A DNA stretch of 64,000 bases from Dactylonectria macrodidyma (GCA_020744425.1 JAGMUV010000022.1:992001-1056000); one strand, 5' to 3'. Counted from the first letter of the stretch, positions 12,168 to 23,559 are shown. A program made the numbers and translations. Notes: generated by a model from the letters alone, not told the origin.

Positions 12168-13219
12168 GATTCGTGAGGGGGACATGGAGATTGAGCATCA
12201 GAACACTGACGCTGCCAACCTGCTGCGGCTCTGGGCCTTCCTCGACAATAAGCAGCTATGGCATGGTCTGCTAGAGGCGGCGGCGGTGGAGGAACCGGCA
12301 GACCGGTGGGCCGGCTAGCTCAGCGAGATGAGTCGCAACGTGGTGCGATTCTTAGACGCGATCGGGCTGCTGCTCCGGTACTCGATGATCGAAAGGCAGC
12401 TACTCAATGCACCCGGTGGTGCACCGATGGGCGTCGTGCCTAGACGGGCAGCGGCAAGAGAAGGAATGGGCAAGGCTGGCGCTCACAGTGGTCGGGCAGT
12501 CAGTGCCGATGCAGAAAACGAGGGAGTATTGGGTGTTCCAGCAGAAGCTCCTCCCGCATGCGGAGAGGCGGGTGGGATGGATGCGAGAGACAGGTGAGAA
12601 TACTTGGCTTATTAGTGATGAGTTGGCAACAGACTCTTTACATAAGCTAGATAACCTGTATTTCAATCAGGGCAAGTTCAAGGAGGCGGAGGCGATGTAT
12701 AAGCGAGCGTTAGAAGGCCGGGAGAAGTCGCTAGGACCCGATCACATATCGACCCTCTCTACAGTCAATCACTTAGGAAACCTCTTCAAAGACCAGGGCA
12801 AGTTAAAGGAGGCGGAGGCGATGTATACGCGGGCGCTAGAAGGTTATAAGAAAGCCGTTAGACCTGATCACACATTGACTCTCTCCACAGTCAATAACCT
12901 GGGAACCCTGTACTTAATACAAGGCAAGTTCAAGGAGGCGGAGACGATGTATGAGCGAGCGCTGGAAGGTTGGGAGAAGTCGCTTGAACCTGGCCATACA
13001 TCGACCCTCGACACGGTCAACAACTTGGGAAACCTCTACTTAAACCAAGGTAAGTCCAGGGAGGCGGAAGCGATGTATGAGCGGGCACTACGTGGTTACC
13101 AATCAGCCCTGGGACCCAATCATCCCAAGTCATCCCAGGTCATGTGCAACATGGAATCTTTACAACGCATTCAAGGTTCTACAAGTCGCCACTTACAATT
13201 AAATGCTAGCATGTCCTGA
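12168..13219 (+). pseudogene. 3' remnant of an NB-ARC/TPR NLR (STAND) gene
   Basis: Two frames are needed to read it. The first (about 12168-12400) gives the end of an NB-ARC module, with NLLRLWAFLDNKQLWHGLL and, after an in-frame TAG at 12316, NVVRFLDAIGLLLRYSM. Near 12400 the reading shifts by one frame to SMHPVVHRWA, the conserved post-NB-ARC helix. It then runs into four kinesin-light-chain-like TPR units (GKFKEAEAMYKRALEG, SLGPDHISTLSTVNHLGNL and relatives) up to the stop at 13219. In fungi such proteins are cytoplasmic innate-immunity or allorecognition receptors in which TPRs sense ligands. The N-terminal effector and P-loop are missing, and the frameshift plus the stop make it nonfunctional. 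The TPR part alone remains open as a 270-codon frame. Confidence 0.8.
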
Positions 13220-14813
13220 CTGGATTAGTAGGTGTTTCTACGAGCATGAACGAAGAAGTTAAGTCAGTGGGCAGGTCGAAAGCGTCTGGGAAAGTAAAAG
13301 CTAGGATCCGCGAATTTGTCCGATCTCGTCGTTCAGAGCTATCGAACGACTCGACTCGACAGGGACTCAGCATTATCCATCAAAAAAATACGTGGGTGTT
13401 ATATGGAGCTGTCCCACTGAGTATTTTGCACGCTCTTTGGTGAGACCCTGGAGCGGCTTCACAGGGATACCACCCGGGACCTCACTCCAGCTTCTATTAT
13501 CGATCTAGAAGTATGAATACAGATGCTGGCCATCATTGATTAATACCAACACACTCTGGATTCACCATCTTTGCATATTGTTATTCGCCATGTCTTGCTC
13601 CAAAACATCGTAGTGTGCTATACAGGCTCTCGTAGGAGGATGATCTAACCCAAGGACTTTCACGTAACCGCTGCAGGCCCTCACGATAGTGGACCAACAC
13701 CCCCGAATAATTTCAATTTTCTATATCACCTAATTCTATATCCTCAGTATGGGTCTATATTCCCTCATATTCTGTATGGGACGATCCCAGTAATGCAGCA
13801 ACACTATCAGACAAGATGGATTGGTGGGAACAGCTTGGTGACGATGGAAGATCTTGTCTTTTGTATTTAGATACGAGGGAAAGCCAGCTATTTAACCCTA
13901 GGGGTCCCTTTAATCCAGTCATCGGATCTGACCGACCTAGGTGCCGGATTGGGTTATCTCAGCTATTAGGAATGAATGAACTGTGCCCACATTCCTAGCC
14001 TAGGTTCACAGGAATGGTCCAGACTTGAAGCCACCGACCTATTCGAAGACAGGCTTTTCCTAGCATACCTGTTCTGCCTGACAAACACAACTTGATACCT
14101 TTCCCATAGGAAACTTTGGATATGCCTCCACCGGTTTAACAATGTGAGTGATACGAAGACTAGGACTGTCAGGACACCCGCCAGAACGGGAAATGATAGC
14201 TTTGTTGGCCCGAACATTCCTGGTATCGCTTTCTCCTGCATTGACAACAGTGCGGCCGCCAGAGTAGTTGGATAGACACACTAATCGAAATCCAACCCGT
14301 TATTATGGCTTCATTTCGCCAGCTTCCGAGTTATTTTGCGAGGTCTTACTTACATATAACATATAATTGGTCACTAGCTGGGGAACCAGGTAACACGGGG
14401 AGACAGCGATGACAATACATTCAGAAACCTTGCTTAGGAGAAATTCCTTCGCCGACTGGTGCACCAAGTAGACGATTCCGTCTTCCTCTCCCTCTCACCA
14501 GGGAAGGTCGGTTGGCAATTACCGAGCAATCCCTCTCACTAGGCTGAAACGAGCCGTTTACCGCATGAGTCATCCGGCGGCAAGCTTCGCAGCGTGAAAG
14601 TGGGAGGGTTGACATCTCAGAAGATGCGAGTGTGTGATTTTGAAGGCAGGGATCATTATAAATTTAAAGCCAGAACGGAGGCTTTCCCCAAAACTATCTG
14701 CCAACCTAATATTTCGCCCTCGCGCTCGTTCCCCATTTTTCATCCAACCATGCCACTTATTTAGTCAAAAGCCTGAATATCTCTTCAGATAACAACATCC
14801 CAAAAGCCTCGTC
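13220..14813. other. No supported gene
   Basis: A minus-strand frame (13966-14247) has one good hydrophobic segment (LSFPVLAGVLTVLVFVSLTL) and could be a tiny membrane protein, but nothing else supports it. The remainder is unassigned. The stretch 14640-14813 just upstream of the kinase fragment contains ATAAATTTAAA and could be its old promoter. Confidence 0.35.
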
Positions 14814-15304
14814 ATGGAAGGGCCGCCCCGACCACAAACCCCATCGCATCATCCCATCTACGGTGTCCACATGTCGCATGAAAGAGTACGACTACTGATG
14901 GCCAAAGCATACCCGGGCCTCACCGTTGACTCCGTGTCCCAACTTCCTTCTGGCAACTCTTACAATAACAGGATCAACTTTATCAAGATAGATCACCCCC
15001 GCTTTCAAGACTTCAGTGGCCAAGCAATCCTAGGACAGCAGGAATTAGTCTTGGAGTTGAATGGGCGTTTTTTTGGTCCCGATAAGATTCAGAATGAAGT
15101 ATCTTGTTTGCGACTAATGGAAATGCATTGCCCTAACGTGCCCGCTCCTTGGGTCTGCGCGTGGTCAGAGAATGGTAAGGACCTTGTGAGGATATCTGCG
15201 GACAGACTCGAGTGCCAAAATGGGGAGATACCTGACCCCGGGATGGGAGAACATACAGGAGGCTGGATCCTCATGAGCAGAATTCCGGGGGAGTCACTGT
15301 CATC
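14814..15304 (+). pseudogene. APH-type small-molecule kinase, N-lobe only
   Basis: The frame starts Met-Glu-Gly-Pro-Pro and carries N-lobe features of fungal aminoglycoside-phosphotransferase-like (APH, PF01636) proteins. These are the Gly-rich loop LPSGNSYNNRI, the strand with the nucleotide-binding lysine region ELVLELNGRFFGPDKIQNE, VSCLRLMEMHCPNVPAPWV, and the hinge GGWILMSRIPGES. Family members are 300-400 residues and need a C-lobe with an HxD catalytic loop and a DxD metal site. Here homology ends at about residue 164, where a repeat with hAT-like ends begins. I do not see the C-lobe on the far side. The usual substrate of these fungal APH-like proteins is unknown. Confidence 0.72.
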
Positions 15305-15488
15305 CAGGGTTGAAAGCCACTCCGCTCAATCCACGTAGCGGATCCACTCGTGGATTCCACTATCCACTCCACTGCCAAAATTCTAGTTGGATTGGCTAAT
15401 CCACCGAATCCACCAGACGATCTCGTGGAGTTGGGTGGGTGGATTGGGTGGATTGAAGTGGAGCAGTTAGGGGCACCCATGTACCCTG
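15305..15488. mobile_element. Candidate 184-bp hAT-like non-autonomous element inside the APH fragment
   Basis: The segment starts CAGGGTTGAAAG and ends ACCCTG. CAGGG(A/T)TGAAA is the classic hAT terminal sequence. Inside, the motif AATCCAC or its complement GTGGATT recurs many times in both orientations. Near the two ends ACTCCGCTCAATCCAC and, inverted, GCTCCACTTCAATCCAC face each other. This fits hAT subterminal repeats. No clear 8-bp target duplication flanks it (CTGTCATC against GCAGAAGG), so it is old or the boundaries are slightly off. Confidence 0.5.
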
Positions 15489-17380
15489 GCAGAAGGACGA
15501 ACAGTTGACTGATGCGCCCCACCGCTGCAGCAATTATTCTACCCTATATCGAAAACATCATGAAGCTTTTAGGCAGTGCAATTTTAAAATATGCAAATTA
15601 AAAGAGGCACTATTCGAATATTCTGGCGGTTGTCACTCGAATGAAATAAATCTCGACTTGTGCACTCAAAAATTGCTCATGGAATCCTACATCGCAATGA
15701 AGGCATTTAATTATTCCTACATTGTTTAGTTGCGAACCCGTATTTTGAGTACCTCGACTATCCACATTTTGGATTCATGGTTCAAAATTTATACTATCCA
15801 ATAGACTTCTGTGAGGCGATTCGAAAAACGCGTTCAGGGTCTTCATTATCTCAACACTACGCGAACAATTGCGAGTTACATTTACCGCGTCAGTACGTAC
15901 TGGAGAGCCTGTGAGCTTGTAATCCACGGACCTGTGCTATTATAGGCCGTCTTCAACCGTTCAAAGTCACTCGTTCCATATCATTTGGGAATTGTTGCAG
16001 GTCTGTATTTAAAGCCCCACAAGCCACTGGTCTGTTGGCTTTGAGCCGAGGGCAAGTTAAATGGTCTTCACCTTCAGGAAGGACGAGGCACCCGGTAAAT
16101 TACTCTGCTAAAGAGCTGCTCCGAGTTACTATTATTCGTCGTATAGAAGAGCGGTGAGCGTTTTACTCACAAGCGGCGGTACGACCTAGGTACCCAGAAG
16201 TCTACCGTTCAGTCAATAGACAATGGGATCAAATTTTCTTTTTATAAAACTCCGCCTGCTTTACCTGGAGTACATGAGGTGATGATTAAGTCATGTTATG
16301 TCACATCATCATCTCGTCATAGACATATATTAAAACCTTAAGTCTTACTAATTATAGTTCTAGAGCGTTACTCCTGGCCATAAGACTCGGGGAGGTGGCT
16401 GCGGCTGCATGCTTTGAATGAAACCTTGACCGCGACTAAACCGAGAATTAGTACCACGGAAAGAAACTCTAACGGATATAGCCAATCATGCTCTTTCTAG
16501 CCATGCGTTCTACTGAAAGGCGATTTTTCTGCCATCCTGTGATTAAAACCTTGCTTTTGTTGGATACAGGATAACGGCATGCAAGGAATTTTCATAATCC
16601 AGAAGATATGGGAAAGTAAGAAGACATCTCTCGCGCTCTGTGTATTAGGTACATGGCCGGAGCACCTAAAGGCAAGGAAGTTAAAGTTGTAGGCTAATAC
16701 AACCCTGATCTGTGCTGACGAGTGAGACTTCCCGTAGCATACACTACAATAGATAAATAAACCCTGTTAAAAGCCACTGTCACATGAAATAGTTTCGGTA
16801 AGTTCTTCTATAAACTCCTGAGGGGTTATAAACTTCTGAAAATGTCGGGCTAGCGCCACGCAAAATTTGTCATACTCTCTGCCCACGAGCTCGGTTCTTT
16901 CTAGAAGAGCCACCAAGTAAATTCACGATGGCATTATAATCTCTTAAACCCCAAGGCCAAGCTTACTTCAGCCCCCATCCTCCACATGCTTGTTCAGTAA
17001 TTCTCAGCTCACACCACTGCATAAATCAAGACCTTTGCATTTCACATTTCAGAAAATCGATCAATCCACGAAACTGTTTTGTATCTACCGCCATCAACGA
17101 GACGTTACATTCTAGATCATGGCTATTGCAGGGATCACACACTCGTTATGTCACTCGTTGTGACACGTTGGGTACAGGATACAAGAGTCTTTGGAAGCGT
17201 ACAGAATAGCTAGAGGATGTAGGAGAGTTATCGCCCTTAAATACAGTGTGTGCCTTCCCAACGGTCCCCCTGGAGACCTCATTCCTTCGGTCAGTCGGTT
17301 GCTAGGGCCGGCTTGTTAGGAACGCGATGTCTTGTATCGCGACATGCATCACATTCCGTTATGACTTCCTAGCAGCAACA
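15489..17380. other. No supported gene
   Basis: Only short frames occur (for example 15505-15729), none with recognisable motifs. The stretch is AT-rich and I see no transposon ends in it. Confidence 0.45.
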
Positions 17381-17752
17381 ATGGCAACTCCGCCGTTTAG
17401 TCTGGCCATCCAATATCTCGAAAAATATCAGAAAATCATCTCAGGGTCAGATCCTGCGAGTCATCCAAAGCTGGATTGCTTTAAAGCAATGCGAACCTAC
17501 AAGCAGCTTCGCCATGGTCGCGATATCATTAGTATGCACAGATTACGTCTTTTACCCCCATGTCTAATCAACACCTATCGTGTCCGTCTGAGAAAGCGGA
17601 TGAAAAAGCTTAAGACCGGCATTGGGGAGGGGGGGTTATTAGATGAAGAGATTAGCAGCATGAAGATCGAAAAAGAGAAGATAATTAAAGATGGGATATT
17701 AACATTATGGCAGAAGATAGCTGAGGACATGATCAACGCCATCAAAGACTGA
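17381..17752 (+). CDS. Hypothetical Lys/Arg-rich protein
   Basis: From the ATG at 17381 (context CAACAATGG, a good fungal start) a 123-codon frame encodes MATPPFSLAIQYLEKYQKII, then a Lys/Arg-rich helical body (VRLRKRMKKLKTG) and an acidic-amphipathic end (EEISSMKIEKEKIIKDGIL). An in-frame upstream ATG exists at 17327. I do not recognise a family. It lies next to a LINE fragment. A second basic frame (17855-18184) follows on the same strand and could be another exon. Confidence 0.3.
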   Translation: MATPPFSLAIQYLEKYQKIISGSDPASHPKLDCFKAMRTYKQLRHGRDIISMHRLRLLPPCLINTYRVRLRKRMKKLKTGIGEGGLLDEEISSMKIEKEKIIKDGILTLWQKIAEDMINAIKD

Positions 17753-18104
17753 CATGTGCGATGGAACTATTCCATTGCTTCATGGAAAGTCAATGGAAGA
17801 AGAAACGGAAACGAATTGGTCAGGTCAGAGAAGTAAATGGGGTACTGATTAGTATTGGAGAGAAAATTGAGAGCATTATCAAAAATAAGGAAGAGGGTAA
17901 GGAAGAGGGTAAAGGTGAGGGTATATGAAAAATTGATACGGACGTATAGGCCTGCTGCAATAAGGGCTGCGTGTAATTTGATCAAATACAACAAATCTAG
18001 CCCCGTGCACGCGGGCGAGTCTCTTTGGCGATCAATAGGGGGACGGGTACCCGTCCTTCTAAAACTGGGTATCATGATGCTATCCGACAACAAAAGAAAG
18101 CTCA

Positions 18105-18340
18105 CTGGCATGAGCATCCCCTCGGGCGGGCTCCTTCCGCAGCTGACGCATCGAGCGGTCCGGTCGCAGCTGTGTTTCGAGTGATAGTTCCGGCAGAGAT
18201 TGCATTGGTTGGGCTTGGCTGTCTTCCTGATCAGCCTAGCTAGCCGGCTTGTCCCAGAGAGACGGAAGGCGTGCTTCGGCTGCTCGAGGAAAGATATGAG
18301 CAATGTCTTTGTCGGTTGAGTGGGGTCGTCGTGATGGGAT
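18105..18340 (-). mobile_element. Tad-like LINE ORF1 fragment (zinc-knuckle region)
   Basis: Reading the minus strand gives LLISFLEQPKHAFRL-type residues and a Cys/His cluster (CNLCRNYHSKHSCDRTARC) that match the ORF1 at 21.2-22.7 kb almost residue for residue over about 80 codons. Nucleotide similarity starts near 18340 and ends near 18105, beyond which the frame continues in unrelated hydrophobic sequence. It is an isolated piece with no reverse transcriptase. Confidence 0.8.
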
Positions 18341-18985
18341 CTTTCTAAGAAAAGTAGAGAGGAAGACAGAAAACACTCAGCTTTTTGGTTGGAGGAAGTT
18401 GATGGCCTCCGAGCTCATAACCTGATAAAACGAAAAGATTGCAGGTCATATTGAAAAGGTGTGAGTTACGTGTGTCTGTGAGGAGCACAGCTCATTACAT
18501 AGTATCCACATCTCTGCCACCAGCACATCGGACCATCTTAGTCATATGGTCTTAACATTTAGACATGTAACCCTCCCATTCCCCCTCATCATCAGGCAGC
18601 ACAACGCACCACAGTGGCAGGCTCTTTGCTCTTGTGGCTGGAGACGACAGCGATTCGATGACAAAATTGGTTTAACTTAGACAGTCTTCCAGCTAGATCT
18701 AAACTCGAATCAGAAGGGAATATCCACTAGGGTCAAACCAGGTGTGTCAATTGGTTCCATGGCGGCTCGGCAAATTCTGGCGTAGCCATTTGGTGGTGGC
18801 GCAGCTTAGAGCTGAACATGTAGAGATATACACTTTCTTGAGGACCAGCTCGGCATAATTGCGATTAGTTGTGGCTGAGCGGCATGTGACTTTTCTCTCA
18901 CCTCATGTCCGCATTCTGACGCAGCAAACCTTCACCTCCCATAGTCAGTCCGATTCGATTCAATAGGCACAACTCCGCGCCGAGG
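18341..18985. other. No gene; upstream region of the Galpha fusion gene
   Basis: No open frame with motifs. It probably contains the promoter of the following gene. No clear TATA box is visible. Confidence 0.4.
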
Positions 18986-20835
18986 ATGGCGGACCCGATC
19001 ACGATTATCGGGGCAGCCGGTGCTGTTGCAAACATCATCGACGTCCTCGGGAAGACAATTAGCACAATCGGAGAGCTTCGGAGTCAATGGCAGGATGCGG
19101 ACCTAGCCGTGCTAAATCTGGAGAGCCAGCTCGCCGCTCTCAATACCGCGCTAAACAAGATCAAGGCCTGGACAGAATCGAGTTTCGAGGACCCGCACCA
19201 TCAGTTGGTCATGGATTTGGACCGTTGCGTAGTCTGCTGTCGCACCTTGATCAACAAGATCGATGTGGAGGTGTCCCAGTTCCAGACGACGGCGGAAAAC
19301 CGGCTTGATGTCGCGAGCAAGTTTCGGCTGCTGTTAAAGACGAAGGATTTCGAGAATGTTCAGCGCATGATTGAGCAACAGACGGGAGCATTTACGCTCC
19401 TGCTTACAGCAGCCAATACGTAAGTGGTAGTCTATTACCCTACTGTACTAGTTTCTAGCCATGTCTGATTCAGATCAGGACTATAATATCAGAACAGAAG
19501 GAGATTCTTCAGCAGTCGCAAACTCGCAGGATGTTCAAGAAGATGCAAAGCGACACCGAGTCGCTGTATGTGCACCGAGACGTGGATTCTTTGATGACGT
19601 CGTATACTGCCACCTCTATAAGCTCGTCAAAGCGGTCGATCCTCTTCGAATTCGACCCGGAGCTTTTCGTCTCACGGATATATCAAAGGTGGATCAGGGG
19701 CTCAGTCAAAAAGAGTCTCCACGAGCAACAGTGCGAGACACCTTATTCGCCCCAGCCATCTCTCAAGTCACAGGCTATTGATCGGTTGCTCGAAAAGGAT
19801 GCCAAGAGGCTACGCCGCGAATGCAAAATCTTATTGCTTGGGTCTGAGTCCAGAGGAGACATTCTGAATATGATGAAGATACATTATTTTCAGGGCTACT
19901 CCGAGGATGTACTGTACAGCTACAGGTTTATAGTGTTCAGGACTGTCTGCGAGTCCGCAAAGGCGCTCGTCAACGCGATGCGGCAGTTTGAGGTCACCCC
20001 GGAGTCGGACAAAATTTGGGAGCTCGCCGACTTCATAGCGGCCTACGTTCTCGATCCAGACCCGATATCCTCCGGGTTAGACCCAAGATTTAAAACTGCT
20101 ATCGAGACTATTCTAGAAAGTCCACACTACTCAGAAGTCATGAGTAGATGTACCGAGTTCTACCTTCCGCACTCTGCAGAATAGTCTGTTCTTATAGGCA
20201 TCCCATTTGTCGTTAGGTAAGGCTAACGAGAGACACAGTTTTTTTAATAAAATAGCTGAAATAGCATCGCCCAACTACCTACCGACTGATATGGATGTCC
20301 TTCAGACCAGAGCTAAAACCAACGGCATCTTGGAAACCCGATTTGAGATGGACCAGCTCAGTCTCTGCGTAGCCAACGTCGGTGGGGACAGGAGCGACAG
20401 AAAGAAGTGGATGCACTGCTTTGAGAACGTACATCTATCATTTTTGTCGCCGACTTAGATTCATACGACCAGGTGTCGTTGGAAGAAAATCCACAAAACG
20501 CAATAATGGAGTCCCTTCTACTATTCGACTCGATTGTTAATTCGCAGTGGTTCATGAGAACGTCGGTCATCTTGTTCCTCAACAATGTCAGAAAGTTTGA
20601 GCAAAAACTAGCAAAGAATCCCCTCGAAAACTATTTCCGAGATTACAGCGGCGGCAATGACGTGGACAAGGCGGCGAAGTACCTTATTTGGCGATTCAAC
20701 CAAGTCAACCGGGCTCACCTCACGCTCTATCCACATCTGGTAGGTCCCGACAACGCATCCCTTATGCGACTAGTATCTTCAGCTGTTAAGCAGACGATCC
20801 TGAATAATGCATTACGCGACGACTTCAAATTCTAG
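18986..20835 (+). pseudogene. Fusion of a fungal STAND N-terminal domain with a degenerate G-protein alpha subunit; one frameshift
   Basis: Exon 1 (18986-19419) encodes a helical NLR-type N-terminal domain (MADPITIIGAAGAVANIIDV). Inferred introns are 19420-19478 and 20184-20238, the latter with a CTAAC branch site. Exons 2-3 carry a linker (RSILFEFDPELFVSRIYQRW) and then a whole G-alpha fold: [80 protein letters not shown] and [11 protein letters not shown]. Nucleotide-binding elements are eroded. The P-loop is GSESRGD (no GxGESGKS), switch II has Asp in place of the catalytic Gln, the NKxD site reads NNVR, and the TCAT loop reads LVGP. The switch-I Arg is kept. Near 20430 the frame shifts by one nucleotide between FENV and IIFVADL. 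Allowing one missing base, the product would be about 578 residues. It is either a recent pseudogene or carries a sequence error. If expressed it would be a pseudo-GTPase. Confidence 0.82.
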
Positions 20836-21236
20836 AAGAACTAGGGCGACGAAGTCAATGTTTGGGAATTGTTTTAATCGAGATAATGGTGTCCGGTAAT
20901 CTTCATATCTTTGTCCTTCGGCTCGATGTCGCCCCCCTTTCTTTCGTCGAATGCTACTCGTGAGAATAGAAATTGGTGCTTCGTTTGCATGCCTTGTGAA
21001 TATTAAGCAATCGGCTTCAGCGAGCCGAAGCTGAGCTGGGCCTGAGCGATCCTGAAATCGTCTGGAGCAAAAGCGGCATTGGTTTAGGGAATGGTCATAT
21101 GACATTGGTTATATGGTGCCAGCGTCAACTTCCCTCCTACATCTAACTTCCTTAGCTGCTAATGTTAAGGATTTGGCCGCACACACACCCAATCTGTTAA
21201 CACACACCCGATCCACCAACCTTTGCGATAGCCTCT
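20836..21236. other. No supported gene
   Basis: Only a minus-strand frame (20812-21105) without motifs overlaps the 3' end of the Galpha-like gene. The stretch leads into the LINE remnant. Confidence 0.4.
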
Positions 21237-22721
21237 GTGCCAATCGCCCCCATCCCCTTTAATCTAAGGCTTCGAACCCCTCTGCACCTCTCTCAGAACG
21301 CGAGGGCTGCTCTCATCCAGGGTAGCGAATATGACATCTCCGAAGGTCCCATCTACGGAGAGGCCATTAGCACTCCAACGCCCGCGCCAGGCCCGGTTCT
21401 CTTGGGAGAAAAGACCTTCGTCGAAATCAGCATGCAGGATGCATTCGAACCAGCAGCCTTCCTAGAAGACCCTCTCGCAGACCTTCTTGCAGACCTCCCA
21501 GCTCAACCTAGTCCTCAGCCCGCCCCCCAGGTTAACCTACAGCCCGGCCCTCACAGCCAACCGCAACCGCAACCGCAACCTCAGCTGCAACCGCCAGCAG
21601 CTTCGTCACCCATTCGATCATACGCTTCTGCCGCCACGGCCAACCTCCCAGTGCGCCTTGCCGCACAGCACGACGAATTCCAAGCAGCCCGAGCCCAGGG
21701 GGACGGCCTTAACCCCCAGCGACGACCCCTTAAGCCCCGCCAGGCCCGGCAACCCCAGGAACAACAGCAGCAAGGAAACCCTGCTATAGCCTATGATGAT
21801 AACAGGGTCTTCGTACGACTCTACAAGAAATCCCCTGCCTGGGAAAAGCAACCCTTTGCTATACGAACCCACTTAGCGGACAAGCTAGGCATCAAGCTTG
21901 ACGCTATTCCGCAAGCATCCAGGACCAAGACTGGCTGGGCTATCCGCCCAGCGAACCTCGACATCCGCAACAAGATCATCAACGAAGAAGCCGGCTGGGC
22001 GCCGGCCCTAGGGGCCGACGCTGTTGAGCTCGCGACGAAATGGATTACCTACGTGGTCTCTGAATGCCCTCGGTCCCTGACGGACCTGCTAGGAAAGACT
22101 GTGGATTACGAAGCTGCCCTTAAAGGCGAAGTGGAGGCTCAGACAGGCCTACGGGCTGTTAGCTGCCGCCCCTCCCGTCACGATGACCCCACTCAACCGA
22201 CGAAGACATTGCTCATTTCCTTCCTTGAGCAGCCGAAGCACGCCTTCCGTCTCTTTGGGACGAGTCGGCTAGCGAGACTGATCCGGAAGACCGCTAGGCC
22301 TAACCAGTGTAACCTTTGCTGGGACTACCACTCGCGACACAGCCGCGACCGCACTGCCCGTTGTGTTAGCTGCGGAAGGACCCCCCACGAGGGGATGCCC
22401 TGCGAATACGAGACCCAATGACTCAATTGCCGAGGCCCTCATGCCTCTGACGATACGAAATGCCCTGCCCGACCCCGACGACAAAATGGCGTCCTGAAGC
22501 GACTAACACAGCCGGAAAAGAGAGGGATCCGGGAAATCGGCGAGAGGCTATTCCGTCAGCTCCACCCGGAGCTAGCCGCAGCCGCAGCCGGGTCGTCTCC
22601 GGCCCCCGAGGCCGGGGCCCGGCCCTCGTCGCCCTGCGAGGCCCTGACCCGACCTACGGAAGGAACGCTCCCGCCCTCCCCGAACAAGCGCAGACGACAA
22701 GCCCTCGAGACTCCTAAATGA
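21237..22721 (+). mobile_element. Tad-like LINE ORF1 (gag-like) with one internal TGA
   Basis: A 495-codon frame interrupted by a TGA at 22419-22421. It has an N-terminal acidic region, a Pro/Gln-rich stretch (QPQPQPQLQPP), a conserved core (DNRVFVRLYKKSPAWEKQPF, RTKTGWAIRP) and two zinc knuckles: CNLCWDYHSRHSRDRTARC, and LNCRGPHASDDTKC just after the TGA. This order is typical of ORF1 of Tad1-clade LINEs, which bind the element RNA. No endonuclease or reverse transcriptase follows, so the copy is 3'-truncated or rearranged. Its end abuts a fragment of a host F-BAR gene. A short relative lies inverted at 18.1-18.3 kb. Confidence 0.85.
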
Positions 22722-22769
22722 TACGACGACCTTCGCAGCAGACCTGTCGCATTGCCAGCTACACTAAAA

Positions 22770-23520
22770 GGGAACAGAATCATCGACTCCGTCAAGGCCG
22801 TCATCCATTCCCATCACCTCCTAGGCGAACGCATCGAAAATGACCTCGAGCATTCGCTCTGAAACTTCCACACCCGCCCCGATGCTCAAAAAATATACAC
22901 AATGGCTTCTAATCTGACTGCCATAGCGAGGGATCTGGAGGACGCTCAAGACCGATCGGACAAGCTTAGCAGAAAAGGCGGCCGCGCCAATGTCTAAAAG
23001 GTCGATGCGGCAACGTCCAGGCTCGAAGCCGCTTCCCAGCAGCAGGAGGCACAGGCGCCATTCATCTTTAAGTCGCTTCAAGCCCTAGGCGAGTCGCGGG
23101 TCAACAACCAAGATCTCTTAACCCAGTACTAGACGCACGAATCCGATCAAGCCCAGTACAGCCAAGACAGCGCCGTCAAGACGCTGGCTTTGATGCTAGA
23201 AATCGACACAGAAAAGGAGATTCACAGCTTCGTTCACAAGGCGACTGCCGGCAAGACAAAGCTACCTACGAGAACGTCTACTAGGCAATCTTCCATTGCG
23301 GCCACTACGAGTTCTGCGCAGCGCCCGCAAGCACCGGAGGCAGCGCCAGCATACCCCCACCCAGTCTTCCTCCCAGTGTTCAATCCCCCCCGGATGATGA
23401 TGCCAGCGAGCACAATTCGGTCCCGCCAGAACCCAAGACAGGTAAGCCAAATCGCTCGCGTCCGCAAGTTCCTGCTGACTTTGCAGAATCCAAATTGAGG
23501 CGTCTCGGGACCAGGTATTC
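22770..23520 (+). pseudogene. Decayed partial copy of a Syp1-type F-BAR (muniscin) gene
   Basis: The plus strand reads IIDSVKAVIHSHHLLGERIE, MASNLTAIARDLEDAQD, KVDAATSRLEAASQQ, APFIFKSLQALGESRVNN, THESDQAQYSQDSAVKTLAL and EIDTEKEIHSFVHKATAGKT. This is the second half of an F-BAR domain as in fungal Syp1, an endocytosis and actin-patch protein. It is broken by TGA (22859), TAA (22996) and TAG (23130), each one C-to-T change from Arg or Gln codons, and by a frameshift in the Pro-rich linker. A GT..AG intron is retained at about 23437-23491, joining PEPKT to ESKLRRLG, so this is a genomic rather than a retro copy. The membrane-coat function is lost. A functional gene should exist elsewhere. Confidence 0.7.
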
Positions 23521-23559
23521 TCAGGTTTGATACTATTTTCACATATAAAGCGGTCAAAG

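Noticed and set aside
13220..17380. tRNA or other RNA genes in gene-empty stretches
   Set aside because: I saw no cloverleaf with conserved A/B-box words by eye; a tRNAscan-SE run would be needed to exclude them.
17767..18303. 178-codon minus-strand gene
   Set aside because: The first 80 codons are a LINE ORF1 fragment and the rest is unrelated run-on sequence.
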